Below are positions 19,328 to 27,486 of a DNA stretch of 64,000 bases, piece by piece. The position numbers were made by a program, and so were the translations under genes. Origin of the DNA: JAXGQD01 sp040766665. Lineage in GTDB: Bacteria > Bacillota > Clostridia > Saccharofermentanales > Fastidiosipilaceae. The stretch is taken from assembly GCA_040766665.1 (NCBI GenBank), contig JAXGQD010000006.1, forward strand, positions 124,001 through 188,000, written 5' to 3'. The notes under the pieces were generated by a model. That model searched no databases. It was not told the DNA's origin and was given only the letters and a program-made list of their open reading frames with translations. How positions within the stretch are numbered: position 1 is the first letter of the stretch; every line of letters begins with the position of its first letter.

Positions 19328-19699
19328 TCAGCGTTCCGGGACGATTTCTAACCAGTAACCGTCGGGATCGGCAATGAAATAGAGCCCCATGGCGGTGTTT
19401 TCGTAGACGATGCAGCCCATTTCTTTATGTTTGGCATAGGCGGCCTCGTAATCGTCGACGCGGAAGCAGATATGACTTTCATTTTCACCCAGATTGTAGG
19501 GGCGGTCTGCATGGTCACGCAGCCATGTCAGCTCAATCTGGAATTGTTCGTCTGCATCGCTCATAAAAGTAAGTACAAAGGAGCCGTCATCGGCTGCTTT
19601 TTCGCGCATGACTTTGAGACCCAAGGCTTCCTTATAAAAAGCGACGGCCTTTTCGCGGTTTTGGACATTGATATTGCAATGGACAATTTTAAAATTCAT
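19328..19699 (-). CDS. gloA: Glyoxalase I-like VOC family protein
   Basis: The 123-residue protein has the vicinal-oxygen-chelate fold: two beta-alpha-beta modules with possible metal ligands in IVHCNINV, FQIELTW, ESHICFRV and YWLEIVPE. Length and motifs fit lactoylglutathione lyase-type enzymes acting on methylglyoxal adducts, but the thiol used is unknown. AAGGAG precedes the start. Confidence 0.75.
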   Translation of the reverse strand: MNFKIVHCNINVQNREKAVAFYKEALGLKVMREKAADDGSFVLTFMSDADEQFQIELTWLRDHADRPYNLGENESHICFRVDDYEAAYAKHKEMGCIVYENTAMGLYFIADPDGYWLEIVPER

Positions 19700-19775
19700 C
19701 GGGAAATCTCCTTTTGCCTTTGATCTGCTGATAAAGCGGCACTGCCTCTAGGGCTTGCGCTCGCCCCTATTCAGC

Positions 19776-20957
19776 TTATTCCGAGATGTAATTCGTCATG
19801 AGTTTACTATAGCGTACTTCCTCACCCTTAATCCAGAGCGCGGCCACCCCGTCCAGGCTGTCGATGAAGGCCAATCCTTCTTCAAAACTCATGTTAAAAA
19901 GCGCTGTCGTCAAACTATCGGCAAAACCCGAGCTCGGCGCAATAATCGTCACCGCATCAAACTCAAACTTCGGAAAGAGGGTTTCCGGGTGAATAATGTG
20001 GTGGTAACGCACCCCATCGACGTCGTAATAGCGCTCGTACACGCCGGAAGAAACAACGGCCATGTCGTGCACTCTGACAAGGCGGATGTACTCTGAATTC
20101 GTACTGTCTGCGGGATCCTGAATACCGACATTCCACGCTTCGGCTTTGCCATCACGGTAACCGATGGCGCGCACGTTGCCGCCTACACTGATGAGGGCGT
20201 TCTTCAGTCCTTTTTCTTCAAGTTCCTGAGCGACAAGTTCACAGCCTAAACCTTTGGCACCGGAACCCACGTCCAGGCTCATGTGGCTGTCGGGCAAAAA
20301 AACCGTGCTCTGCGCTTTGTCGATCTGGATTTTGTCAATATCCGTATATTGATCGGCCTCCTCCAACTCACTCAGCGCGGGAAGTTTCGCCAACTGTGGC
20401 TGGTCGATGCCTGCCTCGCGGTAATCATGCCAAATCTCCAGCACCGGCCCAAAAGCGACGTTGACATAGCCTTTACTGAGGCGGTTGGCTTCGATGCATT
20501 GCTCAAGCAATTGAATGATGGCCGGATCCACCTTCACGGGCGCAAGGCCTGCCTGGTCGTTGATGGTTTTGATGTTGTTAACGCCTTCATAGTTATTAAA
20601 GCTGTCAAAGAGCTGATGGTAGTGGGTTAAGCGGTTTTTGATCTCATCGAGATAAGCTTTGAATTCTGTTTCGCTGTCAGTCAATGCGATGACCGTGGTG
20701 ACCGTATCAAAGACACCCAGAAATTGGCCGCGGAAACGTTCCGCCTGTGCCGGGCTATTGCTTAGGCTAGTGTTGCCGCTCTCTGAGCTCACCGTCACCG
20801 TTGTATTCGTCTCGGCACCGACGCTTTTCACTGTGCTGCTGTCAGTACCGGTATTTGCAGGATTGCAGCTCACCAGAATGAGGGTCAGTGAGAGAAGTAC
20901 GGGCATGATTAAGGATTTCAACTTGGTTTTAGTGTGATTTTTTTTGGCAAAATACAT
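19776..20957 (-). CDS. apbE: ApbE-type FAD:protein FMN transferase lipoprotein
   Basis: The protein has a signal peptide with lipobox ILVSC, so it is anchored outside the membrane. The ApbE core shows the FDTVT region, LDVGSGAKGLGCELVA, the glycine-rich ALISVGGNVRAIG and the HHIIHPET stretch. It transfers FMN from FAD to a Thr or Ser of target proteins. ATG at 20957 lies 13 bases after GGAGGAG; a GTG at 20978 overlapping that site is less likely. The neighbouring lipoprotein at 21515-22666 may be related to its targets. Confidence 0.87.
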   Translation of the reverse strand: MYFAKKNHTKTKLKSLIMPVLLSLTLILVSCNPANTGTDSSTVKSVGAETNTTVTVSSESGNTSLSNSPAQAERFRGQFLGVFDTVTTVIALTDSETEFKAYLDEIKNRLTHYHQLFDSFNNYEGVNNIKTINDQAGLAPVKVDPAIIQLLEQCIEANRLSKGYVNVAFGPVLEIWHDYREAGIDQPQLAKLPALSELEEADQYTDIDKIQIDKAQSTVFLPDSHMSLDVGSGAKGLGCELVAQELEEKGLKNALISVGGNVRAIGYRDGKAEAWNVGIQDPADSTNSEYIRLVRVHDMAVVSSGVYERYYDVDGVRYHHIIHPETLFPKFEFDAVTIIAPSSGFADSLTTALFNMSFEEGLAFIDSLDGVAALWIKGEEVRYSKLMTNYISE

Positions 20958-21079
20958 GGATTTAGGATTCTCCTCCACAAGCTTGCAAGCAGACTCGAGC
21001 CAAGCGCTGTGCGTGCGGGGAATCTGTTTACAGCAGTCAATTATAACGGATTTGAGAGCGCTCTGCTCGGAATTAACTT

Positions 21080-21153
21080 GTCGCGTTGCTTGGGTGCTTG
21101 AGAATCCGCTTTGGAGTCCGATCCGTCGCAGCGGGTTTCGCGCGACTCCGCTT
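21080..21153 (+). repeat. Degenerate GTCGC box pair
   Basis: Two units at 21080-21109 and 21125-21153 resemble the GTCGC...GCGAC(A/T)CCGCT boxes; the right arm of the first has decayed. As at 2523-2598, they immediately precede a 201-bp inverted-repeat element. Confidence 0.55.
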
Positions 21154-21180
21154 AGTTTGAAGGGCTCGAGGGGGTTTTAA

Positions 21181-21381
21181 CTACAATTTTTACGTTTGTA
21201 CAAAGTTTTTATTCGATAAGGCCTTCAAATCGCCGCGTTTTCAGGGTTTTTACTACATTTTTGACGATTTAACAAATTGGAGTTTGTAGAATCGAAAATA
21301 GTGTAGTTGAAATCATCGAATGATAATGTGAGAGCCTCGATTCAGAGGTACGTATTTGTACAAACGTAAAAACTGCAGTAG
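21181..21381 (+). repeat. 201-bp inverted-repeat (MITE-like) element, copy 2
   Basis: Starts CTACAATTTTTACGTTTGTA and ends TACAAACGTAAAAACTGCAG plus TAG. Length equals copy 1 at 2626-2826, and the inner sequences (for example GGGTTTTTACTACATTTTTG and GAGAGCCTCGATTCAGA) are shared. The bases after the right end (CGG-AGG-GTTC) are also similar, so the true border may lie a little further out. The rest of the gap from 20958 to 21514 has no recognisable gene. Confidence 0.72.
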
Positions 21382-21457
21382 CGGAAGGAGTTCAAATTCG
21401 CTGTGGTGCCGCGGTCGTCGCCGGCTTGTGACTTTTGCCCGCGTGCTTTCGCATATA

Positions 21458-21493
21458 CAAAAAAAGAGGCTGCCATTCCTGACAGCCCCTCAT
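21458..21493 (-). terminator. Rho-independent terminator of the lipoprotein gene
   Basis: Read on the minus strand, a G/C-rich hairpin (GGCTG/CAGCC core plus flanking pairs) is followed by TTTTTTT, starting about 20 bases after the stop of the lipoprotein gene. Confidence 0.75.
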
Positions 21494-21514
21494 TAAGGCA
21501 GAAGCAGTGATAGA

Positions 21515-22666
21515 TTATTTCGCAGACTCGAAAGCCTTCGCTGCTGTGGTGATGAAATCGTTGACGTGAACGGTGACGGAGCTGAGCAGGTCAGCATCGG
21601 TCACATGGCCGGTATCGTCGAGCGTAGTGCCGGCGATTTCTTCAGCAGTTTTGCCAACAAAATATTGGGCAAAAGCATCAGCCTGTTCATTCCATTCTTT
21701 GCCGATAGCAGAAGCTTTCTTCATGCCATAGCCTTCGCCAATCACATTCTTGGAGCTGAGCACAGCAGTGGTGTCACTGGTGATAGCGCCGGTAGCGTCG
21801 AATTTTACTACGCCTTGTGCAGCGTCATTGATGGCGGAAGTGACTTTGCCTTCGCCGTTAACGGTCAAAGCAGTGAAGTATTCGTAAACTTGGACAGTTC
21901 CGACTTCGGGATTTCTCTCGTCTTCACCAACACTCTTGGTACCGTTCAAGCTGGCTACGGTGCCGAGACCGAGTTTGTCGCCTTCGCCTGCGCCAATAGC
22001 TTTGGCATTGTTCACAGCCAATTCAATGGTGTCGATGGTGTCGTTGATGTGGATCGAAACGCCGGCCAGCGCGTCAACTGCATCGGGTACGCCTTCAGCG
22101 GTCAATTTGGTGGCTTTGATTTCTTCGATGGTCTTGCCTTTGGCATATTCTTCCAAAGTCTTGGCTTGATCCATCCAGTTCATGCCATAGTCAGCACCCA
22201 GTTCCTGTTTGGTCATAAAGGTGGTGGCCATGTCGGTGGTCACTTTGCCGGTGGCATCAAAGTTAGCATCGGCGCGCAGTGCGTCAATCTTGATGTCAGC
22301 AATGGTGCCGTCTTCAGCGACGAGCACAGCAACGATACTGGACTCGATGGTCGCTACGCCGGGTTCTTCAGCGGTAGCCGCTTTGGACTTACCGGTGACG
22401 GTGTTGACGGCCAAACCGGTTTTCATGCCGCCAGCTGCGGGAGCCGCGGTGGTTTCTGCCACGGTGGTTTCAACGGCAGCTGCTGTGGTTTCAGTCGCTG
22501 CGGCTGTGGTTTCGGCTACGGGAGCCGCGGTGGTTTCAACGGCTGCTGCCGTGGTCGCTGCTGCAGTGGTAGCAGCCGCTGTGGTTGCTGCTCCGCCACA
22601 GGCAGCCAGACCCATGAACAGAGTCAGAGCTGTTGCGAGAGCAATGATTTTCTTGTAATTACGCAT
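21515..22666 (-). CDS. Lipoprotein with Ala/Thr/Glu linker and two repeated domains
   Basis: The 383-residue protein has a signal peptide ending LMGLAACGG, so it is a lipoprotein. A low-complexity Ala/Thr/Glu/Val linker (about 24-80) leads to two related domains of about 130 residues (about 100-235 and 250-383). Each has a YGM core, an A/F-x-x-Y-x-x-G-K-T-x-E-E-I motif and a C-terminal helix (AGVSIHINDTIDTIELAVNNA-like, in two versions). The last segment resembles the region of FMN-binding domains that carries the ApbE target, but the SGAT sequence is missing in both. The adjacent apbE gene makes an electron-transfer ancestry plausible; the function is unknown. Confidence 0.7.
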   Translation of the reverse strand: MRNYKKIIALATALTLFMGLAACGGAATTAAATTAAATTAAAVETTAAPVAETTAAATETTAAAVETTVAETTAAPAAGGMKTGLAVNTVTGKSKAATAEEPGVATIESSIVAVLVAEDGTIADIKIDALRADANFDATGKVTTDMATTFMTKQELGADYGMNWMDQAKTLEEYAKGKTIEEIKATKLTAEGVPDAVDALAGVSIHINDTIDTIELAVNNAKAIGAGEGDKLGLGTVASLNGTKSVGEDERNPEVGTVQVYEYFTALTVNGEGKVTSAINDAAQGVVKFDATGAITSDTTAVLSSKNVIGEGYGMKKASAIGKEWNEQADAFAQYFVGKTAEEIAGTTLDDTGHVTDADLLSSVTVHVNDFITTAAKAFESAK

Positions 22667-22857
22667 ATCTTTCCTCCTGAGTTTTTATCAATGGTAAGTG
22701 ACGGAATAAATGTGTCCATTCGTTGCCGACACGCATTGATTCTATCTGCGCTTTACGCATCGTCATATTATACAGACTTACTAGGTTGAAATCTATATTA
22801 TTTTTCCCGAATTAGCAAAATTATTTTCTGAGAATTTTAGCGATTATAGAGAAAGCA

Positions 22858-23256
22858 TTATGAGGTCTTTTTCGCGGTACACTCCGGGCAAAGACCGATG
22901 AATTTCAAGTCAGCTCGTGTTAGATGAAAATCTGTCATTCCTTCAATATTGGCAAAATACTCGCTGATGCGATTCTGCAGGCCTTGATCGAAGATGTCCA
23001 TGATTTTTCCGCAGTTTTCGCAGACGGCATGACTGTGCTCTCCGGTATGTATATCAAAATGAGTAGGCTCGCCGTCGATAACCACGCGCCCCAATTCACC
23101 GTTATCCGCAAATTGATTGAGGTTGCGATACACAGTAGCCAAACTGAGTTTGGGATTGCTCAATTTCAATGACTGATAAACCTCATCGGCCGTGGGGTGT
23201 TGTCCGTGGCCATGGACGGTTTTCATGATTAGGTCTTTTTGTTTCGTGTTCCTCAA
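22858..23256 (-). CDS. Fur/PerR family metalloregulator
   Basis: The 132-residue protein has an N-terminal winged helix with PTADEVYQSL and LATVYRNLNQF, a FDIHTGEHSHAVC metal site and the structural zinc cysteines CENC and CPEC. This is a complete Fur-superfamily repressor; PerR and Fur cannot be told apart with certainty. The start is TTG at 23256 with GAGGGGA upstream; the later ATG has no ribosome binding site. A Fur-box-like sequence lies 66-80 bases upstream. Confidence 0.85.
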   Translation of the reverse strand: MRNTKQKDLIMKTVHGHGQHPTADEVYQSLKLSNPKLSLATVYRNLNQFADNGELGRVVIDGEPTHFDIHTGEHSHAVCENCGKIMDIFDQGLQNRISEYFANIEGMTDFHLTRADLKFIGLCPECTAKKTS

Positions 23257-23321
23257 GTGGCTATCCCCTCAATTGACGCATCTCTTTACCGGAGCTCCGT
23301 TCACTACTCGGCAGTAGCTAT

Positions 23322-23336
23322 TAGTAATCAATATCA
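23322..23336 (-). promoter_or_regulatory. Possible Fur/PerR box (autoregulation)
   Basis: On the minus strand the sequence TGATATTGATTACTA matches the 7-1-7 inverted repeat TGATAATNATTATCA at 11 of 14 defined positions. It lies 66-80 bases upstream of the Fur-family gene. The match is suggestive only. Confidence 0.35.
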
Positions 23337-23411
23337 ATAAGGTAACACGTTTGACAGGCTTTGTGAAGATATTCAGGTTAAGCATCAGAGGGGTAAGGGC
23401 CGATTTTAAGC

Positions 23412-24380
23412 TTAATCAGAGTCATCTATACTCTCTTCAAGGCTTTCATGACTTGCCTCAGGCGTGAGTTCCGCGGCGACTGTCGCAGGGGAACTTGATT
23501 CTCCTGCCACTGTAGTTTCGACTGAAGTATCACTACTTTCAATAGAAGAAAGATCGGTCCCAGAAGTGGCTGTCACGCTTTGTATCGTGCTGTTTGTTGC
23601 GCTTGTGACAGGCGTGGTGGCGACGGTAGACGCGCTCGTCTCACTAACAGCGCTCGTGCTCGTCGGAACAGCACTGCTTGACGCGGAACTATTTGGACCT
23701 CCGGCTTTATCGTGAGGAACAAAGTAGAGGCGACTGAATTCATCTTGTGTGAGAATCTGCAGATATTGTTCAGTACTGAGTTCTAAACAAAGATAAGCAG
23801 ACGCTTTATCCATGGCTAAAACGCGAATGTACTGTAGATTTTCCAAGGTAGTGGGAGCGCCTGCGTTTTGGCTATAGGCGCTCACAAACTGGCCGAGTCT
23901 GTAATTGTCCGGCAGAGCAGCTTGTGCTTCTTTTAAAGCCACCCACTGCGCCTGCTTTCCTTCAGCGGGCTTAAGCGGAATGCTCTCGCTGATGTCTTCC
24001 AATCGGACAGCTGAACCAGCAGCGCGGTCATAACGCAGATAACGCCCACTGACTGAGAGTTTCGCCTCCTGCAAGTTCGCTTCTTGCAGTGCTTCGTCCT
24101 TTGTTGCTACCGCCTGCGCAGAATAAAGAAACATCTCATCATGGATTCTTTCACCTGCACTGACAGCTCTGCTCCAGATAAAGGGCAGTGGTTTAACAAG
24201 CGTCAAAGGAGTACCGGAAGCGGCTTCGGCAAGAACGGCCACATCTGTAGTCGACATTTGAGCAGGTATGGAGCTTTCTTGCCCGCGCACAAAGAAAATG
24301 TAAAAGCTCAGTCCGGCTAAGAGCAAGATGATGAGCAAATAAAGGCGTTGACGGCTTGCTTCGGCTTGCGGTTTTTTCAT
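23412..24380 (-). CDS. Membrane-anchored protein with Ser/Thr-rich tail
   Basis: The 322-residue protein has one N-terminal membrane segment (about 13-31), an extracytoplasmic domain (about 35-225) with no recognised family, and a Ser/Thr/Val/Ala-rich low-complexity tail (about 228-322). It may be an envelope or cell-wall-spanning protein. The ATG overlaps the stop of the upstream prepilin-peptidase-like gene by 4 bases, so the two form an operon. Confidence 0.55.
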   Translation of the reverse strand: MKKPQAEASRQRLYLLIILLLAGLSFYIFFVRGQESSIPAQMSTTDVAVLAEAASGTPLTLVKPLPFIWSRAVSAGERIHDEMFLYSAQAVATKDEALQEANLQEAKLSVSGRYLRYDRAAGSAVRLEDISESIPLKPAEGKQAQWVALKEAQAALPDNYRLGQFVSAYSQNAGAPTTLENLQYIRVLAMDKASAYLCLELSTEQYLQILTQDEFSRLYFVPHDKAGGPNSSASSSAVPTSTSAVSETSASTVATTPVTSATNSTIQSVTATSGTDLSSIESSDTSVETTVAGESSSPATVAAELTPEASHESLEESIDDSD

Positions 24381-24856
24381 GGTTTTACTCCGTTCCAGTA
24401 ATCAATAAAGACAAAGGGTAAACTGCTGATGATTAAGTAGGGTAAAAAGGCAAAAGTCACCTTCCTCCGTTCGAGTTGCCGCGACTTCCAGAATTCAGAG
24501 GCAAAAGCCCATAACGCCGCCATCAGTATCAGCAGCGTGGCTTTTCTAAAATCAAAAACCAAACCTAAGAAAAAGCAGTACTTGATATCAGCCGGGCCGG
24601 GCTGACGACGCAGGCGGTAGAGGAGAAGTAAGGGAAAAGTGAGTAGGAATGCGTTAAGCAAGATATAAGTCAAAGCATAAAGCAGGCTTTCGAGGTCAGT
24701 GGCATGCACGCAGAGCCGCAGTCCGCTTAACAGGAAACCCAGTATTAGTAAAGCGAGAGTCAGGGTCTTTGGCACCCTCTGCCTGAGATAGTCCTCGCGC
24801 ATGAGTCTTTCAGAAACAAGCAAAATAGCGAGTAAAAGCACCTTCCCGATCCACAT
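24377..24856 (-). CDS. A24-type prepilin peptidase-like membrane protein
   Basis: The 159-residue polytopic membrane protein resembles the catalytic half of type IV prepilin peptidases. It has a first Asp in EDYLRQRVPKTLTLALLILG (compare ID...IPDxLTLP) and a second in GPADIKYCFFLG (compare GGGDxKL). The N-terminal methyltransferase domain is absent, as in TadV/CpaA-type enzymes. No pilin gene is visible nearby. GGGAGGA precedes the ATG. Divergence around the motifs makes activity uncertain. Confidence 0.5.
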   Translation of the reverse strand: MWIGKVLLLAILLVSERLMREDYLRQRVPKTLTLALLILGFLLSGLRLCVHATDLESLLYALTYILLNAFLLTFPLLLLYRLRRQPGPADIKYCFFLGLVFDFRKATLLILMAALWAFASEFWKSRQLERRKVTFAFLPYLIISSLPFVFIDYWNGVKP

Positions 24857-25065
24857 CGACCGCTGTCCTCCCTTAGGCTTTTGCCGAGATTCTAGCTTTA
24901 GTCGTCGATATAAGGGGGCACTAGCTGAGACGAAAATTTCGCTTTATTTCGTGTTTTTTGCCAAAAAGCTTGTTGACATTTGTCAGAGGTCAAATAGCAA
25001 GACGAACAAACAATTCAATCCCATAAAAAGATTAAAACGTGAAGCATGTGCTTAAGCTGAACGAC

Positions 25066-25327
25066 TTATCCACATTACTGTTCACGTCTTTTATGACGAG
25101 GCCTTTACATGTCATTTTAGTAGTCATTGGCTAATATGAGGGCAAAAACCACCAAATAATAATGTAAAGACAATGTTAATCGAGGAGCGAAAAAAGATCT
25201 GTTGTAACAATTGTGAAATCTGTGAAACACCTATGAAATAAGGGATTTACGTCAGTGTAATGCGTGAAACAGCGCTCCTGAGTTAATCACAAACTTATCC
25301 ACATTATCCACATATTCTCCATCCACA
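25066..25327 (+). other. DnaA-box cluster in a 672-bp intergenic gap (candidate origin or DnaA-regulated region)
   Basis: Three perfect TTATCCACA boxes lie at 25066-25074, 25295-25303 and 25304-25312, the last two directly abutting. Degenerate boxes TTAATCACA (25283-25291) and CCATCCACA (about 25319-25327) are next to them. The gap (24857-25528) is A/T-rich, has no gene and lies between divergent genes. dnaA and dnaN are not in the window, so this could be an origin, a secondary DnaA-binding locus or a DnaA-controlled promoter for the glmU-like gene. Confidence 0.55.
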
Positions 25328-25528
25328 AGTGCAGACGAACGTAGTCGAAAAAATCTGCGCTACGCCTGCTGTAAACAGCTTTCACATGCCGTACACAGTT
25401 TGCCTGTTTGAAGGTGATATACTGGACATATCGTAAAGCGATACCTCTGCGCTGACAAAACAGGGGCATTTTACTGTGTTTTCCAACTTGCCGATGAGAC
25501 AACTTGGGACAGAACACACGGAGGAAAT

Positions 25529-26875
25529 ATGGATGTTTGTGCACTTATAATGGCCGCCGGCGAAGACAAACAGATGCATTCGGAGCGTACGCGTTTCGTG
25601 CATGACGTTTGTGGCAAGCCCATGATTCGTTGGCTCAGCCTGGCATTGGAAAATGCCGGCGCAAAAGATCAGTTATATGTGGTCGGATACCAGCAAGATC
25701 TGGTCAGACACACTTTGGGAGAAGATAAGATTTATGTGCTGCAGGAGAATCAACTGGGCACAGGGCATGCCATACTCATGGCTAGTAATTTTTTGGAATC
25801 ACGCAACGGTTGTACTTTGGTCTTGCCGGGTGATGCGCCACTCCTAACCAGCCAGACCATCAGCGCGGTCATCCGTTATTTTGAGAAGGTGAAACCGGGC
25901 GGGTTGATTATCACCGCCGAAACGCGCACACCCGGACATGCCGGGGAAGTGGTACGTGATATGGAAGGAGAGTTGGAGTATCTTTCTGATCCTCAGTTTG
26001 AGGAATACGCACAGGCCGGCATGCATGAAATCGATACCGGCATCTATTGCTTTGACACGGCGCTGTTGCTCTCGTTCATGGGCCAAATCGATCGCCAAAA
26101 CACTGAACAATTACGCATTTCGACCATCATAAACCGCATGCTGGCCGATGGCCATAAAGTGCTGACCTATAAAGTGCCTTATGAGGAGACCGTGGGTGTA
26201 GACGACCGCGTGCAGCTTGAAACGGTGCGGCGACGCATGAACCGGCGCATCTGTGAAGGTCACATGCTTAATGGCGTCACCATTGAGGATCCGGACGGTT
26301 GTTACATCGAAGCGGATGTGGTTCTCGAGAAAGATGTACACATCTCATCGGGTTCAAGGCTCAGCGGGCAGACACACATTAAGGGTGGTAGTTTTTTAGG
26401 CCCGCGTTGTCACCTGCATAACGCACAGATTGGTCAGAACTGTCGCTTGGGGGGCGGTAATTTTTTTGATTGCCGGCTCGAAGATGAAGTCAGCATCGGG
26501 TATAATGCCTTCCTGCATAATCATGTGGAAATCGCTTATGCCGCGAAGATTAAAGACAATGTAGAACTTTCGGATTGCCAAGTGGGCAAGATGACGGAGA
26601 TTGAAAGCCAAACCTTCATCAACTGCTGTGCCATCGGGGAGAGTTGCTTCATTGGACGAGGGGTCATTACGGTCGATCCGCTGGTGGTAAGCGACACGGG
26701 CGCTGCCGCGAGCGATGAAGAAAAAAGAAGCTATTCGCATATCGGTAGTGGGGCGGAAATCGGCGCATTGAGTCGCCTTTTCAGACCCTTTGTGATTGCG
26801 GCCAAAACCGACTTAGCGCCGGGCAGCATCATCAAGCAAAGCAAACGCTCGATTTTGCCCTGGGGTAAAAAATAA
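25529..26875 (+). CDS. GlmU-like nucleotidyltransferase/left-handed beta-helix protein with altered active sites
   Basis: The 448-residue protein has the GlmU layout: an N-terminal NTP-transferase domain (about 1-230, with QLGTGHA and GDAPL conserved) and a C-terminal hexapeptide beta-helix (about 250-448). The nucleotide loop, normally GxGTRMxSxxPKVLH, reads GEDKQMHSERTRFVH, so the key Arg and Lys are changed. In the acetyltransferase part the region of the catalytic His and the CNYDG loop are not recognisable. It sits before pth and mfd, as gcaD does in Bacillus. It may be a specialised or partly inactive GlmU. AGGAGG-like site GGAGG precedes the start. Confidence 0.65.
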   Translation: MDVCALIMAAGEDKQMHSERTRFVHDVCGKPMIRWLSLALENAGAKDQLYVVGYQQDLVRHTLGEDKIYVLQENQLGTGHAILMASNFLESRNGCTLVLPGDAPLLTSQTISAVIRYFEKVKPGGLIITAETRTPGHAGEVVRDMEGELEYLSDPQFEEYAQAGMHEIDTGIYCFDTALLLSFMGQIDRQNTEQLRISTIINRMLADGHKVLTYKVPYEETVGVDDRVQLETVRRRMNRRICEGHMLNGVTIEDPDGCYIEADVVLEKDVHISSGSRLSGQTHIKGGSFLGPRCHLHNAQIGQNCRLGGGNFFDCRLEDEVSIGYNAFLHNHVEIAYAAKIKDNVELSDCQVGKMTEIESQTFINCCAIGESCFIGRGVITVDPLVVSDTGAAASDEEKRSYSHIGSGAEIGALSRLFRPFVIAAKTDLAPGSIIKQSKRSILPWGKK

Positions 26876-26889
26876 ACGGCAGGGAAACG

Positions 26890-27486
26890 GTGTTTTTCAA
26901 AAAGAAAAAATCTTTTAACGACAAAGAAAGCTGGCTGATTGTCGGCCTGGGTAATCCCGGCTCACGCTATGTCAGAACATGGCACAACTGTGGCTATATG
27001 GCGCTGGAGCGCTTGGCCGCACATTTGCGTGTGCGCGTCAATAAAGCACGTTTTAAAGGCGCTTACGGACAAGTGGATTATAAGGGCAAAAGACTCATCC
27101 TGCTCAAGCCGGAAACCTACATGAACCTCAGCGGTGAGAGCGTGCAGGCCGCCATGCGCTACTTCAATGTCAGTCCTGAGCACCTGCTGGTATTCTACGA
27201 CGACATTGACCTCAAACTGGGTCAACTGCGTTTGCGCGGTCAGGGCGGTGCAGGAACGCATAATGGTATGAAATCTTTGTTGCAACACCTCGGAGGCGGG
27301 AATTTTGCCCGCTTGCGCATCGGCATCGGTCCAGTACCGCTGGGACGGGAACTGGTCGATTTTGTTTTGGACAATATTCCTAAAAGTGCAGAGGACACGC
27401 TGACGGCCAGTTTAGCGCTAGCCGAACAGGCGGCCTTACTCTTCATTGATGAGGGCTTGGAAGCGGCCATGCGCCTGGTTAATTAA
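26890..27486 (+). CDS. pth: Peptidyl-tRNA hydrolase
   Basis: The 198-residue enzyme frees tRNA from peptidyl-tRNA. It has GLGNPG, the catalytic His in RTWHNCGY, KPETYMNLSG, the catalytic Asp in FYDDIDL and the THNGMKS loop. The start is GTG at 26890 after GCAGGGAA, giving an N-terminal extension of about 14 basic residues. The stop directly abuts the mfd ATG. Confidence 0.9.
   Translation: MFFKKKKSFNDKESWLIVGLGNPGSRYVRTWHNCGYMALERLAAHLRVRVNKARFKGAYGQVDYKGKRLILLKPETYMNLSGESVQAAMRYFNVSPEHLLVFYDDIDLKLGQLRLRGQGGAGTHNGMKSLLQHLGGGNFARLRIGIGPVPLGRELVDFVLDNIPKSAEDTLTASLALAEQAALLFIDEGLEAAMRLVN

Noticed and set aside
21566..22789. 407-residue open frame on the plus strand
   Set aside because: It lies opposite the lipoprotein gene on the minus strand, which has a signal peptide, lipobox, ribosome binding site and terminator. 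The plus-strand translation is a Gly/Ser/Cys-rich shadow of the Ala/Thr linker repeats.
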